Shown: positions 1 through 5,456, counted from the first letter of the stretch. The stretch: DNA of 5,456 nucleotides from Deltaproteobacteria bacterium (GCA_021778975.1 JAJYBO010000211.1:1-5456); one strand, 5' to 3'. Made by a program: numbers and translations. The notes: generated by a model not told the origin, from the letters alone.

Positions 1-489
1 CGCCACGAACACCATGACAATGGGGAAAAAACCATTGTGATTGAATGTGGACAGATGCTTCAGCCGGGTCAGGGTTTCGGTATCGAGTTCATGGGCGTCA
101 TCAATGATGAGATAAAATCGGGAATCGTGAGCTTCCGCCCTGAAGTAATCGTAAATCATGTCCTGAAGAATCGCTTCATCTTCAGGAACCATACTGATGT
201 TCAGTCTGTGGGCAATGCGCCTCAGAATGCCGCCGTATCCCTCACCTGGCGTAGAAATATATTCCACGGGCGGCTTCCCTTTTTTCTTCAGTACCTGAAC
301 CAGCCGGAGACACAGCAGGGTTTTTCCCATGCCATACTCGCCTGTCAATACCAGAAACGGTTCCTGCGTATCAATGCCGAAGAGGAGATAATACCATGCC
401 TCTTTGTGGGTGCTGGAGATGAATATCACGCCCGGATTGGGATGGGTGCTGAACGGCTCTGCTTTCAGATGATAAAAATCTTTAAACAT
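1..489 (-). CDS. ExeA-type AAA ATPase of a polysaccharide locus (N-terminal part, runs off the window)
   Basis: The first 163 codons are present; the 3' part lies beyond position 1. The opening MFKDFYHLKAEPFSTHPNP followed by a 'HKEAWYYLLFGI' block is the typical N-terminus of the ExeA/GspA-like ATPase family. A Walker A motif GEYGMGKT is at residues 50-57, and a Walker B, FYLIIDDAHEL with the acidic pair DD, is at about residues 125-135. No signal peptide or membrane segment is visible in this part, so it is probably cytoplasmic or peripheral. Family knowledge: relatives include ExeA of type II secretion and an ATPase often found in exosortase/PEP-CTERM exopolysaccharide loci; the context here favours the second kind. 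The ATG at 489-487 overlaps the end of the upstream polymerase gene by 8 nt (ATGTTTAA), suggesting translational coupling. An AAGGA sits about 12 nt upstream, inside that gene. The sensor and C-terminal regions cannot be seen. The family call is firm; the precise role is not. Confidence 0.88.
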   Translation of the reverse strand, partial: MFKDFYHLKAEPFSTHPNPGVIFISSTHKEAWYYLLFGIDTQEPFLVLTGEYGMGKTLLCLRLVQVLKKKGKPPVEYISTPGEGYGGILRRIAHRLNISMVPEDEAILQDMIYDYFRAEAHDSRFYLIIDDAHELDTETLTRLKHLSTFNHNGFFPIVMVFVA

Positions 490-1918
490 ATCGAGGGAGC
501 GTCCTTGAATTCCGATGAGATGCGGTGCTTGTTTCAGTGGCCCTCACATACAGGCCATCGGTCAGCCCGGCAAACAAAAATGGAACCGAATTGATGAAAA
601 GCGCGTTGGATGGTTCCACAAACAGATTGTTGTTCAGATAAACGCACCAGACAGCAATTACGACAATACAAAAATTCTTTCCCAAGAATCCTTCTTCCGG
701 AAGCACTTTCAGGGTTTGCATAAAGCGTCGCAGGATGAGAACGACCATGATCACATATGCCACCAGCCCCACCAGCCCCAGTTCCGTGGCGATTCCCATC
801 AAATGGTTATGCTGGAATTGGGGCGTTGACACCTCGACAACATAGGGTACCTTGCCGGTGTAAGACAGTGTGGCCACCGGAATGAACTGGGCAAGCCCGA
901 TTCCCAGCACCGGGTGTTGCGTAAACAGATAATACGACATTCCCAGCAGCGCCATGCGAATTTCGACCTCTTCCACCTGATAGACTCCCCCCTCGCGTCT
1001 GTCGGAAGACGCCAGGCGGTGGGCGTTGATGAAAATGGCCGCTATGGCAATCGCTACCGGAATCGAAATCAATTTCCACTTCGAAAAAGGCGTCTTGTAC
1101 CACATAAAAAAAATGAACAACGATATCAGAAATCCCAAATACACCGATCGTGTCAGCGTGAAAAACACCGCGGGGGGAAACAGCAGAAGCATCCCCTGGC
1201 TGAAAGCCAAAGAAAACCCCGTCTTTTTAGGAAGCAAATGCATCCCGCTGATAAAGCCTATCACGATGGCAACGCCATTGAATGCGGCATTCAAAAACGG
1301 CCCCCTGGCGCGTTCTAAATGCAGTGTGGATATTTTAGGATCATTGATATACTGAGGATAGACATACTGACGGAGTTTAAAATACTCCAGCGGTGCTATC
1401 AGGCACAGATAGATTCCAAAAATAAACAGCGCCGTAAGCACCAGATATACCTGTTCCTCTGTCTGGATGAAACTTTTGGCATACACATACACCACAAACG
1501 GGAAAAAATAACCGGTAATAAAAACGAACCACGGGGATGGAAATCGCGCCGGATCCACAGAAACAAACCCGACCCGCATCATGGATATTACACAGATCGT
1601 GGCGAATCCAAACATCGCTATCTCGATGGAATTATGCGTGACGATGTTGACTTTTCCGGTAAACAGGCCGACTGTCACCCAGGCCAGAACCATCATGAAC
1701 AGCATGCGTTCAATCGTTATGTCAAACACGCCGGCAAAGCGCAATATGAAAAAATTCGGGCCGAATACCGCGGCGGCGACTACCCAAAATGACAGCAGAA
1801 CCGCCGGAAAGCTCGATGTTCCCTGAGGCGCATGCACGGGTTGACGTTTTTCCAGAAACCACAAGAACATGACGGTCAGCGAAATGACCATGATGATAGC
1901 CGACGGGACGATATTCAT
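482..1918 (-). CDS. O-antigen ligase / Wzy-type polysaccharide polymerase, polytopic membrane protein
   Basis: The product has 478 aa with about a dozen hydrophobic segments along its length, including residues 5-21, 39-60, 70-87, 97-115, 131-147, 157-176, 211-229, 239-254, 257-273, 283-298, 378-396 and 414-431. It fits the O-antigen ligase (Wzy_C) family. Diagnostic regions are ERARGPF (about 202-208), TRSVYLGFLISLF (about 256-268), and a large polar, presumably periplasmic loop from about 298 to 370. That loop contains HPVLGIG (335-341) and ends in QHNHLMGIATELGLVG (369-384), the conserved His-Asn-containing block of the family. The inferred job is joining lipid-linked glycan units, or transferring glycan to an acceptor, at the periplasmic face of the inner membrane. 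Ligase and polymerase cannot be told apart from sequence alone; neighbouring Wza- and Wzz-like genes favour polymerisation. The gene follows the co-polymerase by 39 nt, with only a weak AGGC about 9 nt before the ATG. Its end overlaps the ATPase start by 8 nt. The C-terminal tail (about 460-478) is polar. Confidence 0.88.
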   Translation of the reverse strand: MNIVPSAIIMVISLTVMFLWFLEKRQPVHAPQGTSSFPAVLLSFWVVAAAVFGPNFFILRFAGVFDITIERMLFMMVLAWVTVGLFTGKVNIVTHNSIEIAMFGFATICVISMMRVGFVSVDPARFPSPWFVFITGYFFPFVVYVYAKSFIQTEEQVYLVLTALFIFGIYLCLIAPLEYFKLRQYVYPQYINDPKISTLHLERARGPFLNAAFNGVAIVIGFISGMHLLPKKTGFSLAFSQGMLLLFPPAVFFTLTRSVYLGFLISLFIFFMWYKTPFSKWKLISIPVAIAIAAIFINAHRLASSDRREGGVYQVEEVEIRMALLGMSYYLFTQHPVLGIGLAQFIPVATLSYTGKVPYVVEVSTPQFQHNHLMGIATELGLVGLVAYVIMVVLILRRFMQTLKVLPEEGFLGKNFCIVVIAVWCVYLNNNLFVEPSNALFINSVPFLFAGLTDGLYVRATETSTASHRNSRTLPRYV

Positions 1919-1957
1919 AGTCAGTGCCTGCGGAAATGGGATGGATGGGAATTATCG

Positions 1958-3343
1958 CTACACATTGGATACGGATCCCAGCACCGGAACGTTCAGATGG
2001 GTTTCGATATCATAGAGCGTTTTGATGCGGTGATCGAAATGATCCACCGTCAGCGCCACCGCGATCCCCATAAAAAGCCCTGATATAAAACCGCCGATAA
2101 CGATCAACATGCGATTGGGCTTGAAAGGGTTGACAGGAAGCGCCGGCCTGTCAATCAACGTCAATATCTGTTTGTCTTCGTTGAGGGATTTCGCCATTCG
2201 CGTCTGTTCCAGTTGTGTCATGGTATGGGTATAGGCATCCCTGGCCAAATAATATTCCTGTTTCAATGTTTCGTATGAGGCTTTTTCACCCGCGGTTGTT
2301 CGAATGCGATCTTTCAGCTCTTTGATGACGGTCTCGATTTCGTGAATTTTGGCCTCGATGCTTTTGGCCGTCATTTTCTGGGCGTCCACCGACCTGCCCA
2401 GTTCTTTTTTCAAAGAATCAACGCTGAGATGGTATTCCTGCTCCACCTGCTTCAGTGGCTCGAAGTTTTCGCTGAACTGGGGTTTCATTTCGTTTAACTG
2501 CAACTGCAATTGCGCCACTTTGGTTTTATACACCGAAATGGCGCGTCCAGAGCCTTCCATCTCGATAGGAATGCTGGGAACGCCGCTTTTGTGAATCTCT
2601 TTGTCCAAATAGTCAATGGAGCTGTTCAGACCCGCCAGTTCCACCTGTAATTCGTGATAGCTTCGTGAAAACTGATTGAGCAGCGCGTTAGGGCCTACTT
2701 CTGCATTGGTCTTTCCTGGCTCCAGATTCAAAATTTCAAGAAGGGCGAGCGCCTGCTTTTTTTCGAACTCTCGAAGTTTGTCCTCTTTTGCCAGCATATC
2801 TTCATGAAGTTTTTTGGTCTGGTTCAAAAAAAACGCATACGAATAATCGCTTTTAGCCTGGCTGAGTTCCCGATACGCTTCCAGATAGTTCTCGGTCAAA
2901 GACGAGGCTACCTGCATGGCGCGGGCGGGGTTGCTGTTGGTGTATTCCACGATAAAGACGCTGGAGCCTTCAAAGGTTTCGCCGGCGGGCGGGCTGACGT
3001 CTATGTTTCTTCGATAATCATCGAGAATTCTTTGAGAAACCGGTTGCTGAATTTGGGGATCCAGTTCTAACGCCACTTTTCCCAGAACCCGGTTGGACAA
3101 AATCAGCTCTTTCTGATCTTGTAAATACCGGCGCACCCGGTTGCGGTAATCGAAAGAATTCTCCTGCTGCAACGGGTCCATGCTCTGCGGCACAATCAGG
3201 GAAAACTTGGCGTTGGAGCGATATACCGGGGGCAATGTCACCGCAATCGCCCCGGAAATAATGAAAACCGTCAGAAACATCAGGGCGATAATTCGTATCC
3301 GATCACATACGATAAACACAAATTCTCGAAAAATATTCTGCAT
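1958..3343 (-). CDS. Wzz/GNVR-type polysaccharide co-polymerase (chain-length determinant), without kinase domain
   Basis: The product has 461 aa. The N-terminus is a short cytoplasmic stretch and a membrane segment at about residues 16-37, followed by the Wzz-domain signature region PPVYRSNAKFSLIVP (38-52). A long, charged periplasmic part follows that is likely coiled-coil at about 165-200, 220-250 and 270-350. Close to the end is the Pro-rich motif DRPALPVNPFKPNR (398-411) leading into a second membrane segment (about 412-433), as expected for GNVR/EpsF-like polysaccharide co-polymerases of the inner membrane. The protein stops just after HRIKTLYDIETHLNVPVLGSV, the linker that in bacterial tyrosine kinases leads into the ATP-binding domain; here that domain is absent. 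Any partner kinase would be encoded elsewhere. The likely role is control of glycan chain length and coupling to the Wza-type exit pore. It begins 12 nt after the Wza-like gene, with an AGGA overlapping that gene's stop codon. Confidence 0.92.
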   Translation of the reverse strand: MQNIFREFVFIVCDRIRIIALMFLTVFIISGAIAVTLPPVYRSNAKFSLIVPQSMDPLQQENSFDYRNRVRRYLQDQKELILSNRVLGKVALELDPQIQQPVSQRILDDYRRNIDVSPPAGETFEGSSVFIVEYTNSNPARAMQVASSLTENYLEAYRELSQAKSDYSYAFFLNQTKKLHEDMLAKEDKLREFEKKQALALLEILNLEPGKTNAEVGPNALLNQFSRSYHELQVELAGLNSSIDYLDKEIHKSGVPSIPIEMEGSGRAISVYKTKVAQLQLQLNEMKPQFSENFEPLKQVEQEYHLSVDSLKKELGRSVDAQKMTAKSIEAKIHEIETVIKELKDRIRTTAGEKASYETLKQEYYLARDAYTHTMTQLEQTRMAKSLNEDKQILTLIDRPALPVNPFKPNRMLIVIGGFISGLFMGIAVALTVDHFDHRIKTLYDIETHLNVPVLGSVSNV

Positions 3344-3353
3344 TCCAGAGGAT

Positions 3354-3357
3354 TCCT
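3354..3357 (-). promoter_or_regulatory. Ribosome binding site of the co-polymerase gene, overlapping the upstream stop codon
   Basis: AGGA on the minus strand lies 10 nt before the ATG at 3343-3341 and shares its AG with the UAG stop (3358-3356) of the Wza-like gene. The overlap suggests coupled translation of the two products and supports the chosen start. Confidence 0.5.
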
Positions 3358-4498
3358 ATTTCAGCGTCGCACTGTTTAAATTGTAGTTTGCCGACAGATT
3401 GGTGGAAAACGGCAGCACGGCGTAAATACCTTTGGTGAAAATGCGTTCGATCATATCGTTGACATCGTCAATATGATTTTTAGGAACAAAGACAATATCT
3501 CCTGGCTTCAGCTTGACATTGGTCAGAGGCACACCGGTTTTTAGAGCCGTCTGAATATCAACCCTGAACACAATGGGGCGTTCGAGTCCTTCGTTGCGGA
3601 ACACGGCCACCTCTTTGAGTTCACTGCTTTTTTTATAGCCGCCGGCAATGGCCAGCGCTTTCAGAATGTCTGGAACCGATGCAATATCGTAAGCGCCGGG
3701 TTTTTCCACCTCTCCGAGTATATACAGTTTCGGATAATGAATTTCCAGCAAAATCAAGGTGACATTGAGATCACGCACCTGTTTCGAGTATTTTTCGTTG
3801 AGCATTTTTTCAAGCTGAGAAACCGTAAACCCCTGTGCCTGCATGGAGCCAATCAACGGAAACGAAATGCGCCCATTCGGAGTGATGGGGGCGATTTTGC
3901 TCTGCCCTCTGGACGCCGTTGTAATGGCCTTTCTCAATTCCGCGACTTTGACGTTGAATTCTTCCACCGCGACCGTTACCGCGGGGTCCGAAAAATATTT
4001 TTTAAATTTCCGGTCCAGTTCCGACGCTAACTCCATAGGTGTTTTGGATTCCGCCATTACATCACCAATCAGCGGCACCGTGATTTTACCGTCTGAACGC
4101 ACCAGAACGGACGTGCTGTACTGCGGATAAAACGGCAGGTTGATGCTGATTTTGTCTTGAACTTCGAGGCGATAATCTTCAGACGTTCTGCCATATTTGA
4201 GGTTATAGACGATTTCGAGCACATCTCCGGATCCCATCCGGTATTCAGGCACATACGGCACCGCGATGTTGTGAATAATTTGATAATCCGGATTCAGCGC
4301 CGCTTTTTCGGGCGTAACGGTCAGTTGGGTTTCGAGCCGATTCAACTGCTTGATGTCATTTGTTGTTTTGATCGTTGCATCGAAACGGGAAGGCCCGTCC
4401 GGAGCCGCGTGATAACAGGATGAAAAGGACAGCAGCGATATCGCCATCATCCCGTAACAGAATGGTTTTAAAAATCGGCGTGACTTAAACGATAGCAT
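3356..4498 (-). CDS. Wza-family polysaccharide export outer-membrane lipoprotein (Poly_export + SLBB)
   Basis: The product has 380 aa, about the length of Wza. The N-terminus has basic residues (KSRR), a hydrophobic stretch GMMAISLLSF and Cys28 in a lipobox-like SFSSC, so it is probably a lipoprotein; Phe at -3 is not ideal. The Poly_export domain starts at YRMGSGDVLEIVY (about 86-98) and includes RSDGKITVPLIGDV (134-147). A second, similar block, PNGRISFPLIGSMQAQG, starts at about residue 207. An SLBB domain follows from YILGEVEKPGAYDI (about 259-272) through LKALAIAGGYKK. The fold closes with LKPGDIVFVPKN (about 330-341). The last 35 residues could form the amphipathic outer-membrane helix region of Wza-type pores, which is an inference. 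Role: outer-membrane exit channel for the polysaccharide. It is the first gene of the putative operon. The ATG is supported by GAGGT ending 6 nt upstream and by a promoter further up. Confidence 0.93.
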   Translation of the reverse strand: MLSFKSRRFLKPFCYGMMAISLLSFSSCYHAAPDGPSRFDATIKTTNDIKQLNRLETQLTVTPEKAALNPDYQIIHNIAVPYVPEYRMGSGDVLEIVYNLKYGRTSEDYRLEVQDKISINLPFYPQYSTSVLVRSDGKITVPLIGDVMAESKTPMELASELDRKFKKYFSDPAVTVAVEEFNVKVAELRKAITTASRGQSKIAPITPNGRISFPLIGSMQAQGFTVSQLEKMLNEKYSKQVRDLNVTLILLEIHYPKLYILGEVEKPGAYDIASVPDILKALAIAGGYKKSSELKEVAVFRNEGLERPIVFRVDIQTALKTGVPLTNVKLKPGDIVFVPKNHIDDVNDMIERIFTKGIYAVLPFSTNLSANYNLNSATLK

Positions 4499-4504
4499 GG
4501 GGAA

Positions 4505-4509
4505 ACCTC
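4505..4509 (-). promoter_or_regulatory. Ribosome binding site of the Wza-like gene
   Basis: GAGGT on the minus strand ends 6 nt before the ATG at 4498-4496. This supports the chosen start, which also gives a sensible lipoprotein signal peptide. Confidence 0.6.
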
Positions 4510-4551
4510 ACTATGATGTAACTGTCCGGGAAAAAGTATCAAACCGTCTTC

Positions 4552-4579
4552 ATTTTAACGTTCGCCCCCTGTTTTTCAA
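4552..4579 (-). promoter_or_regulatory. Putative sigma-70 promoter of the polysaccharide operon
   Basis: On the minus strand, TTGAAA (4579-4574, 5 of 6 matches to TTGACA) and TAAAAT (4557-4552, 5 of 6 to TATAAT) are separated by 16 nt. A start site near 4545 would give a leader of about 45-50 nt before the Wza-like ATG. It is the best promoter-like match I found in the 234-nt gap. The -35 box shares its TTGA with the left 9-bp target duplication of the inserted element, so the element lies immediately upstream of the promoter. No operator could be recognised. Confidence 0.55.
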
Positions 4580-4584
4580 GATTG
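4576..4584. repeat. Left 9-bp target-site duplication (TCAAGATTG)
   Basis: TCAAGATTG at 4576-4584 is repeated exactly in direct orientation at 4733-4741, the two copies bracketing the 148-bp element. It reads as the duplication made when the element inserted. Part of it (4576-4579) forms the TTGA of the operon's -35 box. Confidence 0.8.
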
Positions 4585-4732
4585 ATGGCCTCATAAAAAG
4601 TCGAATTTCGGACGACTTTGTAAAAAGGCCGCAGGCAAGGCGTGCAAATTCTGAGGAGCGAGCCATACTTATGGTGCGCCGCAACGACGAAGGATGCAGC
4701 GCAACGCAGCATCCAGGCTTTTTACGAAGCCG
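4585..4732. mobile_element. MITE-like non-autonomous transposable element, 148 bp, with terminal inverted repeats
   Basis: The ends are imperfect terminal inverted repeats. TGGCCTCATAAAAAGTC (4586-4602) matches CGGCTTCGTAAAAAGCC (minus strand, 4732-4716) at 13 of 17 positions. A perfect 9-bp direct repeat, TCAAGATTG, lies directly outside both ends. The right-hand part is repeated in inverted orientation at 5376-5456. The element has no coding capacity of its own: open frames crossing it continue into flanking DNA and resemble nothing. It holds a terminal hairpin (4587-4630) and a 23-nt near-palindrome (4692-4714). TIRs, a duplication and small size are the hallmarks of a miniature inverted-repeat element mobilised by a transposase encoded elsewhere. 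Neither the parent insertion sequence nor its family can be named from this window. The left end has one extra A (4585) relative to the right end, so the exact boundary is uncertain by one base. Confidence 0.8.
4594..4619 (-). terminator. Possible intrinsic terminator supplied by the inserted element
   Basis: Read on the minus strand, AAAGTCG (4619-4613), a 9-nt loop and CGACTTT (4603-4597) form a 7-bp stem. It runs straight into a T-run, with TTTTTAT at 4599-4593. The stem has only three G-C pairs, so it is weak. The same sequence read on the plus strand lacks a T-run. It lies after the CBS gene and before the operon promoter, where it could stop read-through. Confidence 0.35.
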
Positions 4733-4741
4733 TCAAGATTG
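4733..4741. repeat. Right 9-bp target-site duplication (TCAAGATTG), inside the end of the CBS gene
   Basis: This is the exact direct copy of 4576-4584. On the minus strand it reads CAA TCT TGA, which is the last two codons (Gln, Ser) and the stop codon of the CBS-domain gene. The element therefore begins at the base after that stop. Confidence 0.8.
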
Positions 4742-5281
4742 TTTCATCACATGGCAGAGCTCTGTGAAAACGTCTGTAAGTCTTAAAATACCGACAATAT
4801 CGTTGTCGCCTGTGACGAGCAAAGATTGATGCTGCCCCAGAACAAGCTGATGAATGGCTTCATCTATAGGGGCTTCGCCGGAAATGAATTCGCCTTCGGT
4901 AAGCGGATACATGAAATCGCTGACTTTTTTGGCGCCAGCCTTCCGACAAATCTCCCCAAGAGGGCTTTCCCGGAGGTGATTGAGAACCAGCATGGACTTC
5001 ATGAACTTTTTGCTGAAGCCGTAGCGGGCAAGCCCATCACTGCCCTGCATTTCCGCATACCGGGGTTCGAGGGCGCGCAGCACATCCATTTGACTGAGCT
5101 TGCCGGCCACTTTTCCCGTGCTGTCGAGAATCAAAACAGCCCTGTGGTGATACCGATCGTGATCGAAGATCTGCTGCGCTTTTTCAAGCGCCATTACGGC
5201 GTCTATCAGCGTTGCGTCTTCATGTACGGTGGCGTATGCAGACAGCGGCACCATCATATCCCTGACCTGACATGGTGTCAT
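4733..5281 (-). CDS. Two-CBS-domain protein, probable adenylate-responsive regulator
   Basis: The product is 182 aa, soluble, and made almost only of a CBS pair. CBS 1 spans about residues 5-72, with VRDMMVPLSAYATVHEDATL at its start and VAGKLSQMDVLRAL at its end. CBS 2 spans about 118-176, with KVSDFMYPLTEGEFISGEAP at its start and DIVGILRLTDVFTEL at its end. A linker of about 45 residues, containing YGFSKKFMKSML, joins them. Family knowledge: CBS pairs bind AMP, ATP, SAM or similar ligands and usually control a partner. No effector domain is fused here, so the partner is unknown. I associate stand-alone proteins of this build with Desulfobacterota, but cannot check that here. The ATG has a strong AGGGAGGT (5294-5287) 6 nt upstream. 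The gene lies just upstream of the polysaccharide operon in the same direction, now separated from it by the inserted element. A link to polysaccharide control is only a guess from position. Confidence 0.87.
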   Translation of the reverse strand: MTPCQVRDMMVPLSAYATVHEDATLIDAVMALEKAQQIFDHDRYHHRAVLILDSTGKVAGKLSQMDVLRALEPRYAEMQGSDGLARYGFSKKFMKSMLVLNHLRESPLGEICRKAGAKKVSDFMYPLTEGEFISGEAPIDEAIHQLVLGQHQSLLVTGDNDIVGILRLTDVFTELCHVMKQS

Positions 5282-5286
5282 ACATT

Positions 5287-5294
5287 ACCTCCCT
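5287..5294 (-). promoter_or_regulatory. Strong ribosome binding site of the CBS-domain gene
   Basis: AGGGAGGT on the minus strand ends 5-6 nt before the ATG at 5281-5279. It is the strongest Shine-Dalgarno sequence in the window and fixes this start. Confidence 0.7.
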
Positions 5295-5327
5295 GTTGAA
5301 AAACCTGGTAGTGATGGCACTGATACA

Positions 5328-5357
5328 ATTAACTTTTATATCACAACATACCGTCAA
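5328..5357 (-). promoter_or_regulatory. Weak candidate promoter of the CBS-domain gene
   Basis: On the minus strand, TTGACG (5357-5352, 5 of 6) is followed after 18 nt by GTTAAT (5333-5328, 4 of 6). The stretch is AT-rich, lies between the edge repeat and the gene, and would give a leader of about 40 nt. An AT-rich alternative, TATAAA, lies between the two boxes, so the exact -10 is uncertain. Confidence 0.3.
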
Positions 5358-5375
5358 AAAACAAAGCATAACTCA

Positions 5376-5456
5376 CGGCTTCGTAAAAAGTCCGGATGCT
5401 GCGTTGCGCTGCATCCTTCGTCGTTGCGGCGTACCATAAGTACGCCTCACGGATCG
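5376..5456. mobile_element. Second copy of the MITE-like element, cut by the window edge, opposite orientation
   Basis: Positions 5375-5442 match the reverse complement of 4666-4733 at 65 of 68 positions, with mismatches at 5391, 5393 and 5432. The end is CGGCTTCGTAAAAAG, the same terminal inverted repeat as at 4732. Beyond 5442 the two copies diverge quickly. The copy contains the 23-nt near-palindrome (5394-5416) and a perfect 7-bp stem, GGCGTAC/GTACGCC (5428-5434 and 5440-5446), around the loop CATAA. The other end lies outside the window, so its full length and target duplication cannot be seen. Confidence 0.75.

Noticed and set aside
37..594. A 185-codon plus-strand open frame over the ATPase and the end of the polymerase gene
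   Set aside because: It lies antisense to the clear ATPase frame with Walker A and B motifs, and its own translation shows no recognisable domain.
1..4498. Calling the operon a definite exosortase (XrtA/PEP-CTERM) locus
   Set aside because: The gene set fits, but no exosortase, PEP-CTERM protein or other defining partner is in the window, so this remains only a possibility.
4499..4575. Riboswitch or other structured leader before the Wza-like gene
   Set aside because: The leader predicted from the promoter is only about 45-50 nt and shows no clear conserved aptamer-like structure.
4497..4829. A 110-codon plus-strand open frame across the intergenic region
   Set aside because: It runs through the transposable element and into the antisense of the CBS gene; its translation is low-complexity and repeat-derived, with no family resemblance.
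4826..5299. A 157-codon plus-strand open frame opposite the CBS gene
   Set aside because: It is the antisense shadow of a well-supported two-CBS protein that has a strong ribosome binding site.
4576..5456. CBS gene as the cargo of a composite transposon bounded by the two inverted elements
   Set aside because: The left element is bracketed by its own 9-bp duplication, showing that it inserted as a single unit.
4666..5456. CRISPR array or REP cluster
   Set aside because: Only two copies exist, in opposite orientation and about 640 bp apart with a gene between them, without regular spacers; the terminal repeats and duplication point to a transposable element.

Overview
This window looks like part of a polysaccharide (exopolysaccharide or O-antigen-like) export and assembly locus from a Gram-negative bacterium. 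All genes read on the minus strand. An outer-membrane Wza-type lipoprotein requires an outer membrane. The two-CBS-domain protein and the GGCTTCGTAAAAAG-type dispersed repeat resemble sequences I associate with sulfate-reducing Desulfobacterota (Desulfobacterales). That placement is an inference from pattern memory, not a search result.

Layout in the direction of transcription (high to low coordinates): a partial repeat element at the right edge (5376-5456); a small two-CBS-domain protein (5281-4733) with a strong ribosome binding site; a 148-bp miniature transposable element (4585-4732) flanked by a perfect 9-bp direct repeat; a good sigma-70-like promoter (4552-4579); then a tight four-gene run. 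That run is a Wza-family export lipoprotein (4498-3356), a Wzz/GNVR chain-length co-polymerase without a kinase domain (3343-1958), a polytopic O-antigen ligase/Wzy-type polymerase (1918-482), and the first 163 codons of an ExeA-type AAA ATPase (489-1) that runs off the window. The gaps are 12 and 39 nt, followed by an 8-nt overlap, so the four genes are very probably one operon.

How the genes work together (family knowledge plus inference): the polymerase/ligase joins lipid-linked repeat units at the periplasmic face of the inner membrane. The Wzz-like protein sets chain length and spans the periplasm. The Wza-like lipoprotein forms the outer-membrane exit. The ExeA-type ATPase is a usual companion of exosortase/PEP-CTERM-type polysaccharide loci, where its exact job is unclear. 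No glycosyltransferase, flippase, tyrosine kinase or exosortase lies in this window; they would be sought below position 1 or elsewhere.

The most unusual feature is the miniature element. It inserted exactly at the stop codon of the CBS gene. The 9-bp duplication it made contains both that stop codon and most of the -35 box of the downstream operon, so both were preserved. The element also places a hairpin plus T-run between the two transcription units. A second copy lies in opposite orientation upstream of the CBS gene.
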